DNA of 33,343 nt from Gammaproteobacteria bacterium (lineage in GTDB: Bacteria > Pseudomonadota > Gammaproteobacteria > Pseudomonadales > Halieaceae): the NCBI GenBank assembly GCA_030431585.1, contig JAUIIQ010000012.1, forward strand, positions 1 through 33,343. The letters are read 5' to 3'. Below are positions 15,621 to 24,088 of this stretch, one piece after another (position 1 is the stretch's first letter; the number at the start of each line of letters is the position of its first letter). Below the pieces are notes generated by a model. The model saw only the letters and a list, made by a program, of their open reading frames with translations. It searched no databases and had not been told where the DNA came from. The position numbers and the translations under genes are program-made.

Positions 15621-17561
15621 ATGGATAAGGTGAATAAAACAACTATTCCAGGCGCATTGCTCCTCTGCCTGTTTGCCGCCGCGTGTCCGGGGCAGGCGAG
15701 TACACAATATAGCGAGCAACGCGCCCCCTGCGCTGACTTCAGCGCAGAGCGCAGGCCGTTCTTCGGGGACTTGCATGTGCACACGCGCTACTCCCTGGAT
15801 GCCAGTACCCAGGGCACCCGAACCACGCCGGCACAGGCCTATGAGTTCGCCAGGGGTGCTCGCGTCGGCGTCCAGCCGTGGGATGAGCAGGGCAACGCTG
15901 CCCGCAGTCTGCAACTGCGTCGCCCGCTGGATTTCGCCATGGTGTCAGATCACGCCGAACTCATCGGTGAGGTACGCATGTGCAATACCCCGGATGTAAC
16001 CGGCTATGGAAGCTGGCAATGCATGCTCTATCGTCATTTCCCGCGGGGCGCGTACTACCTGTTTAATTACATGGCGACAATAAAACAACGTCACCTGGGT
16101 ATGTGCGGGGAGGGCGACGCGAACTGCCTTGAAGCTGCTATGGTGCCCTGGCGTGAAATGCAAACAGCTGCAGAGCAGGCCTATGATCGCAGTGAGCGTT
16201 GCACGTTTACCACGTTTATTGGCTATGAGTGGACGGCCATGCAAAGTGACCGTGGCGGTAACCTGCACCGTAACGTGGTCTTTCGCAACGCCGTGGTACC
16301 CGATTTACCACCTGACTTCATTCGCAACCCGGCAGCGAACCTGCTGTGGCAGGCGCTGGACACTGAGTGTCTCCAGGCCAATGGCAATTGTGATGCCCTG
16401 GTTATTCCACACAACTCGAATTTGAGTGCGGGCTACATGTTCAGTGGCGAGCTGGATGAAGGTGGCACCATGACCGAGGCCTATGCCCGGCAGCGCAAAC
16501 GCTTCGAGCCGCTGGTAGAGGTTATGCAGCACAAAGGTGCGTCGGAGTGCTACTACGCTGCTGCGGGCGGTACTGATGAGCTCTGTGCATTTGAACAACA
16601 GCCCAGGGACAATATCGCTATTTACGATGCGCCGCCGGCGCCGGATACCGGATTTGTGCGGCGGGCGCTGACAGACGGTCTTGAACTTGAACGTCGGTTG
16701 GGCGTGAACCCTTATCAGTTTGGTTTGATTGCAAGTACTGATACGCACCTTGGCACGCCCGGCGCGACAGAGGAAGATCGTTTTCTGGGGCACGGCGGCG
16801 CTGGTGTGCCGGCCGCTGACGAAGTGCCTCCCGGCTTGCCAGACAAACTTGAATACAACCCCGGTGGTCTGGCAGTGCTGTGGGCCGAAGAGAACAGCCG
16901 CGATGCCCTGTTCTCTGCCATGCGACGGCGCGAGGCCTACGCCACCAGCGGCCCGCGTATCGGTGCCCGTTTTTTTGCCGGCTGGGATTATCCGCAGGAT
17001 CTTTGTTCCCGGCAGGAGCGTATCACTACCGCCTACAGTAATGGCGTACCGATGGGTGGCGAACTGAAATCCGCGCGTGATGGCCAGGTGCCGGTATTCA
17101 TGCTCGCTGCAACGCAGGACCCCGGCACAGAGGACGCTCCCGGAATGCCGCTGCAGCGCATCCAGCTCGTCAAGGGTTGGGTGGATGAGAAGGGCGAGGC
17201 ACACCACCGGGTGATTGATGTTGCCGGCGATGCCAATAACGGTGCCAGTGTCGACCTGGATAGCTGCGCGACATCGGGGGAAGGCTTTACGCAGCTATGC
17301 AGTATCTGGCGCGACGAGGAATTTGACCCGCGGCAACCCGCAGTTTACTACAGCAGAGTGGTGGAAAACCCGAGTTGCCGGTGGAGTCAGAGACAGTGCG
17401 TCGCCGCGGGTGTGAGCTGCGACGACCCTGCAACGATCACCGAGGGCTATAGCGGCTGCTGTGCGCCTGAGCATCGGCCTGTTATCCAGGAACGAGCCTG
17501 GACTTCGCCGATATGGTACACGCCGCCGACCCGGGGCTCCGCTGAGGCTTTACCGAATTAA
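15621..17561 (+). CDS. Exported DUF3604 family protein (PHP-like metal-dependent fold)
   Basis: 646 residues. The hydrophobic N-terminus (LLLCLFAAAC) is a signal sequence and could be a lipobox, though position -3 is Ala rather than Leu. The DUF3604 signature FFGDLHVHTRYSLDA follows, then SDHAELIGE, IPHNSNLSAG and STDTHLGTPGA. These His/Asp motifs resemble the metal site of PHP phosphoesterases. More than 20 cysteines are spread along the chain, including a cluster near the C-terminus (about 595-630), which fits an oxidised periplasmic or surface protein. The ATG at 15621 follows the AraC stop by one base. DUF3604 proteins have no well-defined general function. Confidence 0.85.
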   Translation: MDKVNKTTIPGALLLCLFAAACPGQASTQYSEQRAPCADFSAERRPFFGDLHVHTRYSLDASTQGTRTTPAQAYEFARGARVGVQPWDEQGNAARSLQLRRPLDFAMVSDHAELIGEVRMCNTPDVTGYGSWQCMLYRHFPRGAYYLFNYMATIKQRHLGMCGEGDANCLEAAMVPWREMQTAAEQAYDRSERCTFTTFIGYEWTAMQSDRGGNLHRNVVFRNAVVPDLPPDFIRNPAANLLWQALDTECLQANGNCDALVIPHNSNLSAGYMFSGELDEGGTMTEAYARQRKRFEPLVEVMQHKGASECYYAAAGGTDELCAFEQQPRDNIAIYDAPPAPDTGFVRRALTDGLELERRLGVNPYQFGLIASTDTHLGTPGATEEDRFLGHGGAGVPAADEVPPGLPDKLEYNPGGLAVLWAEENSRDALFSAMRRREAYATSGPRIGARFFAGWDYPQDLCSRQERITTAYSNGVPMGGELKSARDGQVPVFMLAATQDPGTEDAPGMPLQRIQLVKGWVDEKGEAHHRVIDVAGDANNGASVDLDSCATSGEGFTQLCSIWRDEEFDPRQPAVYYSRVVENPSCRWSQRQCVAAGVSCDDPATITEGYSGCCAPEHRPVIQERAWTSPIWYTPPTRGSAEALPN

Positions 17562-18760
17562 TCAGAGGTGCCCTGGAGCGAAAACTCGGTAGCGCGCAGT
17601 ACGTCCACGTAAGAGCCGGGGCTGAAGCCGTTGAAGCTGGTAGAAGTCGCTGAGCCGTAAGCCCCCAGCATCCCGAATTCGATGTAGTCTCCCGCACGCA
17701 ATCCACGTGGCAGCAGGGTCTCGCGCGCGAGCTTGTCTACCGGGTCACAGGTGGGACCGAATATTCGGTATGCCTGCGCTTGGCCCTGTAACGGGGTGCC
17801 CTCACGCCAGGCTTTTACCGGGAGCTGCAGGTCGATGAGAGATTGCTCCTGCATGCCGCCATATACGCCATCATTGATGAACACACTGACGCCGCAGTCG
17901 CGCACGTGGATCACCCGCGTCAGCAGGGAGGCGGCCCTGGCCGTCATGCCGCGCCCCGGCTCGCACATCAACGCTATGGTGCCGCCGAGGAACTGTTGCG
18001 AGGCAGCGTCTATTGTGCGGAAGTAGTGTTCCATAGCGGGCAGTTCGGTACCCGGGTAGTGCTCCGGAAAACCACCGCCCACGTTGAGAAAGCGAACTGC
18101 CGCGCCGGATCGTTGCAGGATACCTGCCGCCGCTTCAATGTAGCGGGTGTACATCACTGGGTCAGTGCACTGCGAGCCAGGATGAAAAGTCAGCGCCGCG
18201 CGGGCGCCCAGGGCATCGATAGAGCGCAACAACTGCACGGCGCGATCCGGGCAGGCACCAAATTTACTGCCAAAGTCGTACGCAGCGCCGGCATGGTCCA
18301 GCTTGAATCTCACGGTGTAGGTTACCGAAGGGTCGCCGGCGGTGCAGCGCCCGATCTTCTCCAGCTCTGAAGCCTCGTCCAGCGCAAAGGAGCGCACACC
18401 GTAGTGTGCATAAGCTTCGGCGATGCTCTGTTCCGCTTTCACCGGGTTGTTGAAATGAAGCTCGGCATCGGGGCAGCAGTTCGCTACACGTGCGATTTCA
18501 TCCAGCGATGCAACATCAAAGTGTTGCAGGCCAAGTTGACACAAGGTGCGTAGTACACGCGTTTCCGGATTGGCCTTGACGGCGTAGCTCACCTGTCCCG
18601 GAAAGTGGTCGAGAAACAGGTGCGCACGCTGCTGCAGCCGCTGGCGGCAGAACAGATACACCGGGTCTACCGGGCTCGCACGCGAGATAAGATCGGCACA
18701 GTCCAGATAACTGGCGTCATTCTCAGCCCGCTTGAATGCATTGGCAATGCTGCCGCTCAT
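17558..18760 (-). CDS. Group III PLP-dependent ornithine/lysine decarboxylase
   Basis: 400 residues of the alanine-racemase-fold decarboxylases (eukaryotic-type ODC). PLP-binding Lys62 is in YAVKANP. Other family motifs are DVASLDEI, HPGSQC, GGGFPEHY, CEPGRG (PLP phosphate) and GPTCDPVDK with the catalytic Cys338. The GAYGSATSTSFNGF segment is also present. It should decarboxylate ornithine to putrescine; lysine or both cannot be excluded. The ATG at 18760 has GGAG eight bases upstream; an upstream in-frame ATG at 18844 would add an unrelated 28 residues. It diverges from an Lrp/AsnC regulator. Its stop codon overlaps that of the DUF3604 gene. Confidence 0.9.
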   Translation of the reverse strand: MSGSIANAFKRAENDASYLDCADLISRASPVDPVYLFCRQRLQQRAHLFLDHFPGQVSYAVKANPETRVLRTLCQLGLQHFDVASLDEIARVANCCPDAELHFNNPVKAEQSIAEAYAHYGVRSFALDEASELEKIGRCTAGDPSVTYTVRFKLDHAGAAYDFGSKFGACPDRAVQLLRSIDALGARAALTFHPGSQCTDPVMYTRYIEAAAGILQRSGAAVRFLNVGGGFPEHYPGTELPAMEHYFRTIDAASQQFLGGTIALMCEPGRGMTARAASLLTRVIHVRDCGVSVFINDGVYGGMQEQSLIDLQLPVKAWREGTPLQGQAQAYRIFGPTCDPVDKLARETLLPRGLRAGDYIEFGMLGAYGSATSTSFNGFSPGSYVDVLRATEFSLQGTSD

Positions 18761-18856
18761 GAGTTCGCTCCGCGTTAATCTCCGGCTTAGTATGGGCAAA
18801 GCGCTGATTAACCGGGAGTTGCAAAAAAGGTCGATTTTAACCATAGTGTTGTCATA

Positions 18857-18877
18857 TTGATCAATTGATTGTTCAAA
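18857..18877. promoter_or_regulatory. AT-rich TTGA/TCAA repeats, possible Lrp-type operator
   Basis: The sequence TTGATCAATTGATTGTTCAA contains repeated TTGA and TCAA half-sites, including the palindromes TTGATCAA and TCAATTGA. It is AT-rich in a GC-rich context. It lies 12 bases before the Lrp/AsnC start and about 100 bases before the decarboxylase start, in their shared 128-bp divergent region, so it is well placed for a regulator bound by the neighbouring Lrp-like protein. Confidence 0.45.
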
Positions 18878-18888
18878 ATGGCTAGTTT

Positions 18889-19323
18889 ATGGAGCTGAAC
18901 AAAAACGATCGCCGGTTGCTAAAGGCTCTCCAGCGCAATGCGCGCCAGACCATCAGCCAGTTAGCGCGTGAGTTGGACCTGTCGCGCACCACGGTGCAGA
19001 AGCGCCTGGCGCAGCTTGAATCAAGCGGGGTCATCGCCGGCTACAAGGTCAAGCTTGGAGATCGCTATGCAGCGAGTACCTTCCAGGCCTATGTGAACCT
19101 GGTAGTGGATCCGCACTTCAGCCACTCCCTGGCGCAAGCCCTGCAGCGAATGCCCGAGGTTGAAGCGCTATATACTGTCAGCGGTAAGATCGATCTGGTC
19201 GCGATAATCCGGGTGAGTTCTCCGGTCGAACTTGATAACACGCTGGACCGTATCGGCGAGTTGGAAGGTGTCAGGGACACCGACTCGGCGATCGTACTGT
19301 CCACCAGGTTTGATCGCCGTTAG
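18889..19323 (+). CDS. Lrp/AsnC family transcriptional regulator
   Basis: 144 residues. The N-terminal helix-turn-helix (about 5-52; NDRRLLKALQ, ISQLARELDLSRTTVQKRLA) is followed by a RAM/AsnC ligand-binding domain (ALYTVSGKIDLVAIIRV). The length is normal. Lrp/AsnC proteins bind DNA as dimers or octamers and respond to amino acids. The divergent position next to ornithine decarboxylase makes control of that gene, and autoregulation, the obvious hypothesis. No Shine-Dalgarno is visible upstream of the ATG, so the message may be leaderless or poorly translated. Confidence 0.92.
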   Translation: MELNKNDRRLLKALQRNARQTISQLARELDLSRTTVQKRLAQLESSGVIAGYKVKLGDRYAASTFQAYVNLVVDPHFSHSLAQALQRMPEVEALYTVSGKIDLVAIIRVSSPVELDNTLDRIGELEGVRDTDSAIVLSTRFDRR

Positions 19324-19337
19324 GGCGCGTCCTGTGC

Positions 19338-20426
19338 TCAGTCCTGGTCTGCACCGAACAGAGCAAGCTGCTCCCGGTTCTCCAGTTTGTGCGGCGTCAG
19401 GCGTAGTCCGGCGCCCAGCAGGCGCACGGGTCTGTTTCCACGTCGCCATGCCCTGGCCAGCAGTCCGCGGTAAGCCACGTTGTTGAGCCAATGCTCGCCG
19501 TTGTCGGCAATAGTTTCTTCTATCGTCGTCTGGTTGAAGTCATCAAACTTCACTTTCACCACGCGTTTGTGAGGGCGGTATTGCTCCTCGATCCGGTGAA
19601 ACCGGTTTTCCAGTTCATCCAGCAAGCCCTCCAGCGCCGACTGCATAGTCTGTTCATCAGCAATATCCCTGCTGAAGGTATTTTCCACAGAGATCGACTT
19701 GCGCACCCGGCTGGTGCGAACTTCCCGTTGATCCTGCCCGTGCGCCAGTTGCGCGAGTCTCGCGCCGTACTTGCCAAATTGTCGTAGCAGGACATCCAGC
19801 GGTATGTGTTGCAGTTCGCCGCAAGTGCGAGCTCCCAGCTTTGCCAGTTTGGCCTCGGTTACGGCACCCACCCCGTTGATACGGGATACGGGCAGATCCA
19901 GCATAAAATCGGCTACCTGTTCCGGGGTGATCGTGAAGCAGCCATCGGGTTTGTCCCAGTCGCTACCCACCTTGGCGAGGAACTTGTTGGGTGCAATGCC
20001 TGCCGATACGGTCAGCTGCAACTCTCGTTTAATACACTGGCGAATGTCCTGAGCAATCAGCGTGGCGCTGCCGCGTTGTGCACTGGATGCGGTAACGTCC
20101 AGGAAGGCCTCATCCAGGCTCAGGGGCTCGATGCGCTGCGTATAGCGTCTGAAGATCTCGTGGAATTGCCGTGAAACCTCGCGATAGAGATCGAATCTGG
20201 GCTTCAGGATGATCAGGTCGGGGCAGTGCTGACGAGCTCTGCTGCTGGGCATGGCCGAGTGGACACCAAAGCGTCTGGCCTCGTAATTACAGGTTGCAAT
20301 GACTCCGCGGCTTTCCGCCGGGCCGCCTACCGCCAGCGGCAGGCCTTGCAGCGATGGGTTTTCGCGCATCTCCACCGATGCATAAAATGAATCGGCGTCT
20401 ATGTGAATGATTTTACGTTGGCTCAA
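19338..20426 (-). CDS. dinB: DNA polymerase IV (Y-family)
   Basis: A 362-residue translesion DNA polymerase. The metal-binding IDADSFYASVE is at the N-terminus and SLDEAFLDVT is the second catalytic motif. Family features NYEARRFGV, APNKFLAKVGSDWDKPDG and INGVG (HhH) follow. The C-terminal little-finger domain ends in a beta-clamp motif, EQLALF. The start overlaps the end of the upstream TetR gene by 14 bases, so the two are probably cotranscribed. I see no LexA-type box immediately upstream of either gene. Confidence 0.96.
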   Translation of the reverse strand: MSQRKIIHIDADSFYASVEMRENPSLQGLPLAVGGPAESRGVIATCNYEARRFGVHSAMPSSRARQHCPDLIILKPRFDLYREVSRQFHEIFRRYTQRIEPLSLDEAFLDVTASSAQRGSATLIAQDIRQCIKRELQLTVSAGIAPNKFLAKVGSDWDKPDGCFTITPEQVADFMLDLPVSRINGVGAVTEAKLAKLGARTCGELQHIPLDVLLRQFGKYGARLAQLAHGQDQREVRTSRVRKSISVENTFSRDIADEQTMQSALEGLLDELENRFHRIEEQYRPHKRVVKVKFDDFNQTTIEETIADNGEHWLNNVAYRGLLARAWRRGNRPVRLLGAGLRLTPHKLENREQLALFGADQD

Positions 20427-21084
20427 GCTTTACCCTGGCTGGAGCAGACAACAGTGCGGTGATGCAGGTAATAACCTGCTCGAGCATGGCGGCGCGCTGC
20501 TTGCGGTTCGTGTTGTCTTCTCCGGCAAACGTCCTGCAGATATCGGCGATGCTGTGGAAAGTGATGCTCACGACCAGGAACAGTCGCTGACGGGATTCCG
20601 ACTCATGCAGATGTGCCATGGCGGCATTCATCAGGCGTTCCAGCTGGGGTACCGAGCGAAAATGTAATCCGGACCTGGAGTGGGGGTTGGTCCTGACGCT
20701 GTTACCCGCTGCCAGTTGCGATAGCATCTGCACATAAAACAGGCCTTCCGGGGTGTCACGAATGTACAACTCCAACGGCTGGACCAACACCCTGGCCGCA
20801 GCCTCAGCCGGGCAAAGGCAGTGCAGATCTTCACTATCCGTGTACTGTTGCCGCAGCGCTGCCACCTTGTCCGCGTGACTGTCCAGTATGGCCTGTATCA
20901 ACCCCTCCTTGTTGCCGAAGTGATATTGCAGGGCGTTGCGGTTTTTCTGGCCTGCAGCCACAGTGATTTCGTTGAGTGAGACCCCGTCTATGCTGCGCGA
21001 GGCATACAGTTTCTGTGCGGCGCGGATGAATCGCAGGCGCGTTTCTGCTGAACGGCTTGCATGCTTGTTGCCGGTGTGGGCCAT
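20413..21084 (-). CDS. TetR family transcriptional regulator
   Basis: 223 residues. The N-terminal TetR helix-turn-helix covers about 10-60 (RLRFIRAAQKLYASR, VSLNEITVAAGQKNRNALQY, HFGNKEGLIQ). The C-terminal ligand domain is not assignable to a known effector. The ATG at 21084 gives the usual short pre-HTH tail and has GGAAAG upstream; the in-frame ATG at 21147 would overlap the LysR gene end. It ends inside the dinB start. It is 55 bases downstream of the LysR gene. Confidence 0.88.
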   Translation of the reverse strand: MAHTGNKHASRSAETRLRFIRAAQKLYASRSIDGVSLNEITVAAGQKNRNALQYHFGNKEGLIQAILDSHADKVAALRQQYTDSEDLHCLCPAEAAARVLVQPLELYIRDTPEGLFYVQMLSQLAAGNSVRTNPHSRSGLHFRSVPQLERLMNAAMAHLHESESRQRLFLVVSITFHSIADICRTFAGEDNTNRKQRAAMLEQVITCITALLSAPARVKLEPT

Positions 21085-21139
21085 GAGCTTTCCGGGCTGG
21101 GATAAGGCAGAAATTCTAATACGAATGCCCTGGCAGACG

Positions 21140-22024
21140 CTAGCCATCCAGCGAGCGACAGGCGTCCATCCAGAACTGCACAGACTCCAGTGGGTAGCGC
21201 TGCCGGGTCAGCGCGAAGTAAAACGTGCGACGCATATCCCGGCGCGGTAGCGCCAGCGGAACCAGATCGCCATTGGCAAAGTTACGTTCCAGTACAATGC
21301 GTGACAGGCAACCGATACCCAAACCCGCCTCTACCGCATTCTTGATCGCCTCGTTGTGGTGAAACTCCATGTACACGTTGAGATCGGGCAGCAACCCCGC
21401 CATCGCCTTATCAAAAGTCTGCCTGGCGCCGGAGTCGGGCTCGCGCAGAATCCAGGCTGCATTCTTGATGTCCCGGGTGGACAAGCTGCGCTGGTGGGCA
21501 AGCGGGTGGTTGGCTGCGCAAAACACCACCAGCTCGTCCTCTCTCCACGGTATCAGCTGCAGTTCGCGGTGCTGTACTTCGCCTTCTATCATGCCGATAT
21601 CAACCTGGTAGTCCAGCACCTTGGCGACGATTTCCGGGGTATTGGCAATCTCCAGGGCAACGTTGGCCTGCGGGTACTGCGACAGATAGCCGGCGAGGTA
21701 GCGTGTAGCCAGGTGATTGCCGATGGTAAAACTGGCACCTACCTTGATGTGGCCCAGTTCTTTGTGCGACTTGAGTACTTCTTCGAAGCTCTGGGCATGA
21801 TCGATCAGCGCCTGCGCCTCCTTACGCACTGTCTGCCCGACTGCGTTCAGGCTCAGTTTGTTACTGATGCGGTCAAACAGGGCGATGTCATAGCTGTGTT
21901 CCAGTGTTTGCAAGGCCTCACTGGCCGCCGACTGCGACATGTGTAACTGCTCGGCCGCCCTCGATATGCTTTGCTGTCTCGCCACCTCCAGGAAAATCTG
22001 TAGCTGTCGCAGGGTGTACTTCAT
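21140..22024 (-). CDS. LysR family regulator, YeiE-like
   Basis: 294 residues. The N-terminal winged HTH (TLRQLQIFLEVARQQSISRA, AEQLHMSQSAASEALQTLE) is followed by a substrate-binding domain very like that of enterobacterial YeiE: IKVGASFTIGNHL, DIGMIEGEV, WREDELVVF, AWILREPDSGARQ and GLGIGCLSRIV. YeiE has been linked to sulfite sensing and sulfite metabolism. Its divergent position next to cysC and sat fits a role in sulfur metabolism here. LysR proteins usually control the divergent gene from the shared intergenic region. Confidence 0.85.
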   Translation of the reverse strand: MKYTLRQLQIFLEVARQQSISRAAEQLHMSQSAASEALQTLEHSYDIALFDRISNKLSLNAVGQTVRKEAQALIDHAQSFEEVLKSHKELGHIKVGASFTIGNHLATRYLAGYLSQYPQANVALEIANTPEIVAKVLDYQVDIGMIEGEVQHRELQLIPWREDELVVFCAANHPLAHQRSLSTRDIKNAAWILREPDSGARQTFDKAMAGLLPDLNVYMEFHHNEAIKNAVEAGLGIGCLSRIVLERNFANGDLVPLALPRRDMRRTFYFALTRQRYPLESVQFWMDACRSLDG

Positions 22025-22140
22025 GTTGCGTCCATTTCTGTTGTCTACCGGAAAAACCGATAGATCGAATCATAATATCCTGTTTTACATATGGAGCCAA
22101 TACCCGTAACCTGCGGCTCGAAGATAAGGATGGTGCCAGC

Positions 22141-22159
22141 GGCCGGAGCCATTCCGGCC
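22141..22159 (+). promoter_or_regulatory. Perfect 7-bp hairpin in the cysC leader
   Basis: GGCCGGA (22141-22147), loop GCCAT, and TCCGGCC (22153-22159) form a strong stem with no T run after it, so it is not an intrinsic terminator. It ends about ten bases before the AAGAGGAA ribosome-binding region of cysC and could affect mRNA stability or translation. The rest of the 160-base divergent region upstream is AT-rich (about 22060-22095) and is the likely LysR/promoter site. Confidence 0.45.
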
Positions 22160-22184
22160 CACTGATAACAAGAGGAACTCAAGC

Positions 22185-22802
22185 ATGGCAGAACAAAAGG
22201 CGACAAACGTACATTGGCATGAAGGTGATATCACTCGCGAACACCGCGAGAAGATTCTCGGCCATAAAGGTGCAACCCTGTGGTTTACCGGCTTGTCCGG
22301 ATCGGGCAAGAGCACGGTGGCGGTTGAACTGGAAGGAACCCTGCACGAGATGGGTATTCTTTCCTATCGGCTCGATGGCGACAACGTGCGTATGGGTATC
22401 AACAAAAACCTGGGCTTTTCGGCCGAGGACCGTACCGAGAACATCCGCCGCATAGGTGAGGTCGCCAAGCTCTTTGTGGATGCGGGCCAGATTGTACTGT
22501 CCAGCTTTATCAGTCCCTATCGCGCGGATCGCGACCAGGTGCGTCAATTGCACGCCGACTCAGGTATGGACTTCATTGAGGTCTTCGTAGACTGCTCCCT
22601 GGAAGCTGCCGAGGCACGGGATCCCAAGGGCCTGTACAAGAAGGCGCGGGCTGGAGAGATCAAGAACTTTACCGGTATAGACGATCCCTATGAAGCGCCC
22701 GACAACGCAGAGATTCACCTCCATTCCGACCAGCAGTCACTGCAGGACGAGGTTCAACAGATTCTTGCAGTGCTGCGCGAACGCGGCATCATCAACCAGT
22801 AA
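22185..22802 (+). CDS. cysC: Adenylylsulfate (APS) kinase
   Basis: 205 residues, a cytosolic kinase converting APS plus ATP to PAPS. The P-loop GLSGSGKST is at 36-44. [18 protein letters not shown], the [11 protein letters not shown] segment and [24 protein letters not shown] are all family-diagnostic. GAGGAA precedes the ATG at a suitable distance. The sat gene follows after 12 bases, so the pair forms a sulfate-activation operon. No cysD/cysN appears nearby. Confidence 0.96.
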   Translation: MAEQKATNVHWHEGDITREHREKILGHKGATLWFTGLSGSGKSTVAVELEGTLHEMGILSYRLDGDNVRMGINKNLGFSAEDRTENIRRIGEVAKLFVDAGQIVLSSFISPYRADRDQVRQLHADSGMDFIEVFVDCSLEAAEARDPKGLYKKARAGEIKNFTGIDDPYEAPDNAEIHLHSDQQSLQDEVQQILAVLRERGIINQ

Positions 22803-22814
22803 CAGGAGATTTAC

Positions 22815-24002
22815 ATGATCAAGCCACATGGTTCGGACGAGTTGAATCCACTGTTCGTCTACGACACAGAGCAACGTCATGCGCTGATCAGCGAGGCGGA
22901 GTCACTGCCCTCGCTGCTGCTCAATTCTGCTGCCGCGGCGAACGCTGTAATGTTGGGGGGAGGGTACTTCAATCCGCTCACCGGCTACATGAACCTGGCA
23001 GACGCGCTGTCCACGGCGGAGACGATGCACACCACCTCCGGTCTGTTTTTCCCGGTGCCTGTTCTCAACCTTACCGAGGAAACCGGCGTTGCCGCGGGCA
23101 GCCGCATTGCACTACGGGATCCTAATGTCGAAGGTAACCCGGTGCTTGCCGTGATGAACGTGGAAGCTGTGGAAGCAGTGTCAGATGAGCAGATCGATGC
23201 GATGGCGGAAAAGATTTTCCGTACACTTGATCCTCAGCATCCTGGCGTTGCCACGTTCAAGTCATTGGGTAAGACGCTGCTTTCCGGCCCCATTCAAGTG
23301 CTTAATTTCTCCTATTTCCAGGCCGACTTTCCCGACACATTCCGTACCGCTGTCGAAATTCGCAACGAGATTGCCGAGCACGGCTGGGAAAAAGTGGTGG
23401 CCTTCCAAACCCGCAACCCCATGCACCGGGCACACGAAGAATTGTGTCGCATGGCGATGGAAGACCTGGGAGCCGACGGCATTCTGATACACATGCTGCT
23501 GGGTAAATTGAAGCCGGGCGATATCCCCGCAGACGTGCGCGACGCGGCTATCCGTAAGATGGTCGAGGTCTATTTCCCTGCCAATACAGTAATGATCACC
23601 GGTTACGGTTTCGATATGCTCTACGCTGGACCAAGGGAGGCTGTTCTACATGCGGTGTTCCGGCAAAACTGCGGCTGTACCCACCTGATTGTGGGCCGCG
23701 ATCACGCCGGCGTGGGAGACTACTACGGTGGTTTCGATGCGCAGACCATCTTTGACGAGGAAGTACCTGACGATGCGCTGGAGCTGGAAATATACCGCGC
23801 TGACCACACCGCTTACAGCAAGAAGCTGAACAAGGTAGTAATGATGCGCGATGCCCCCGATCACAGCAAAGAGGATTTCGTATTGCTGTCTGGTACTGCC
23901 GTGCGGGAGATGTTGGGCAAAGGGATAGCGCCGCCACCAGAGTTTTCACGCCCTGAAGTGGCGAAGATTCTATCTGACTACTATCAGACCCTGGACGGTT
24001 GA
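22815..24002 (+). CDS. sat: Sulfate adenylyltransferase (ATP sulfurylase), Sat type
   Basis: 395 residues, a homo-oligomeric ATP sulfurylase of the Sat/MET3 type, unrelated to the CysDN heterodimer common in gammaproteobacteria. Motifs are QTRNPMHRAHEE, the LLGKLKPGDIP region and GRDHAGVGDYYGGFDAQ. It makes APS from sulfate and ATP in assimilation, or runs in reverse in sulfur oxidisers. The APS kinase directly upstream favours the assimilatory or PAPS-forming direction. AGGAG is well spaced before the ATG. A terminator follows. Confidence 0.95.
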   Translation: MIKPHGSDELNPLFVYDTEQRHALISEAESLPSLLLNSAAAANAVMLGGGYFNPLTGYMNLADALSTAETMHTTSGLFFPVPVLNLTEETGVAAGSRIALRDPNVEGNPVLAVMNVEAVEAVSDEQIDAMAEKIFRTLDPQHPGVATFKSLGKTLLSGPIQVLNFSYFQADFPDTFRTAVEIRNEIAEHGWEKVVAFQTRNPMHRAHEELCRMAMEDLGADGILIHMLLGKLKPGDIPADVRDAAIRKMVEVYFPANTVMITGYGFDMLYAGPREAVLHAVFRQNCGCTHLIVGRDHAGVGDYYGGFDAQTIFDEEVPDDALELEIYRADHTAYSKKLNKVVMMRDAPDHSKEDFVLLSGTAVREMLGKGIAPPPEFSRPEVAKILSDYYQTLDG

Positions 24003-24030
24003 GCCGGTTGCTGAATAACTGACCTGCCAG

Positions 24031-24067
24031 CGCCGTCGGAGACCATAGCTTTTCCGGCGGCGTTTTT
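24031..24067 (+). terminator. Rho-independent terminator after sat
   Basis: CGCCGTCGGA (24031-24040) pairs with TCCGGCGGCG (24053-24062), with one T.G wobble, followed by five T residues. It separates cysC-sat from the DHH gene on the same strand, so the latter may depend on read-through or its own promoter. Confidence 0.75.
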
Positions 24068-24088
24068 CATTCGACACAGAGAACACAA

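Noticed and set aside
16305-17207. 300-codon minus-strand frame opposite the DUF3604 gene
   Set aside because: It shows no family motifs and lies wholly within a well-supported plus-strand gene.
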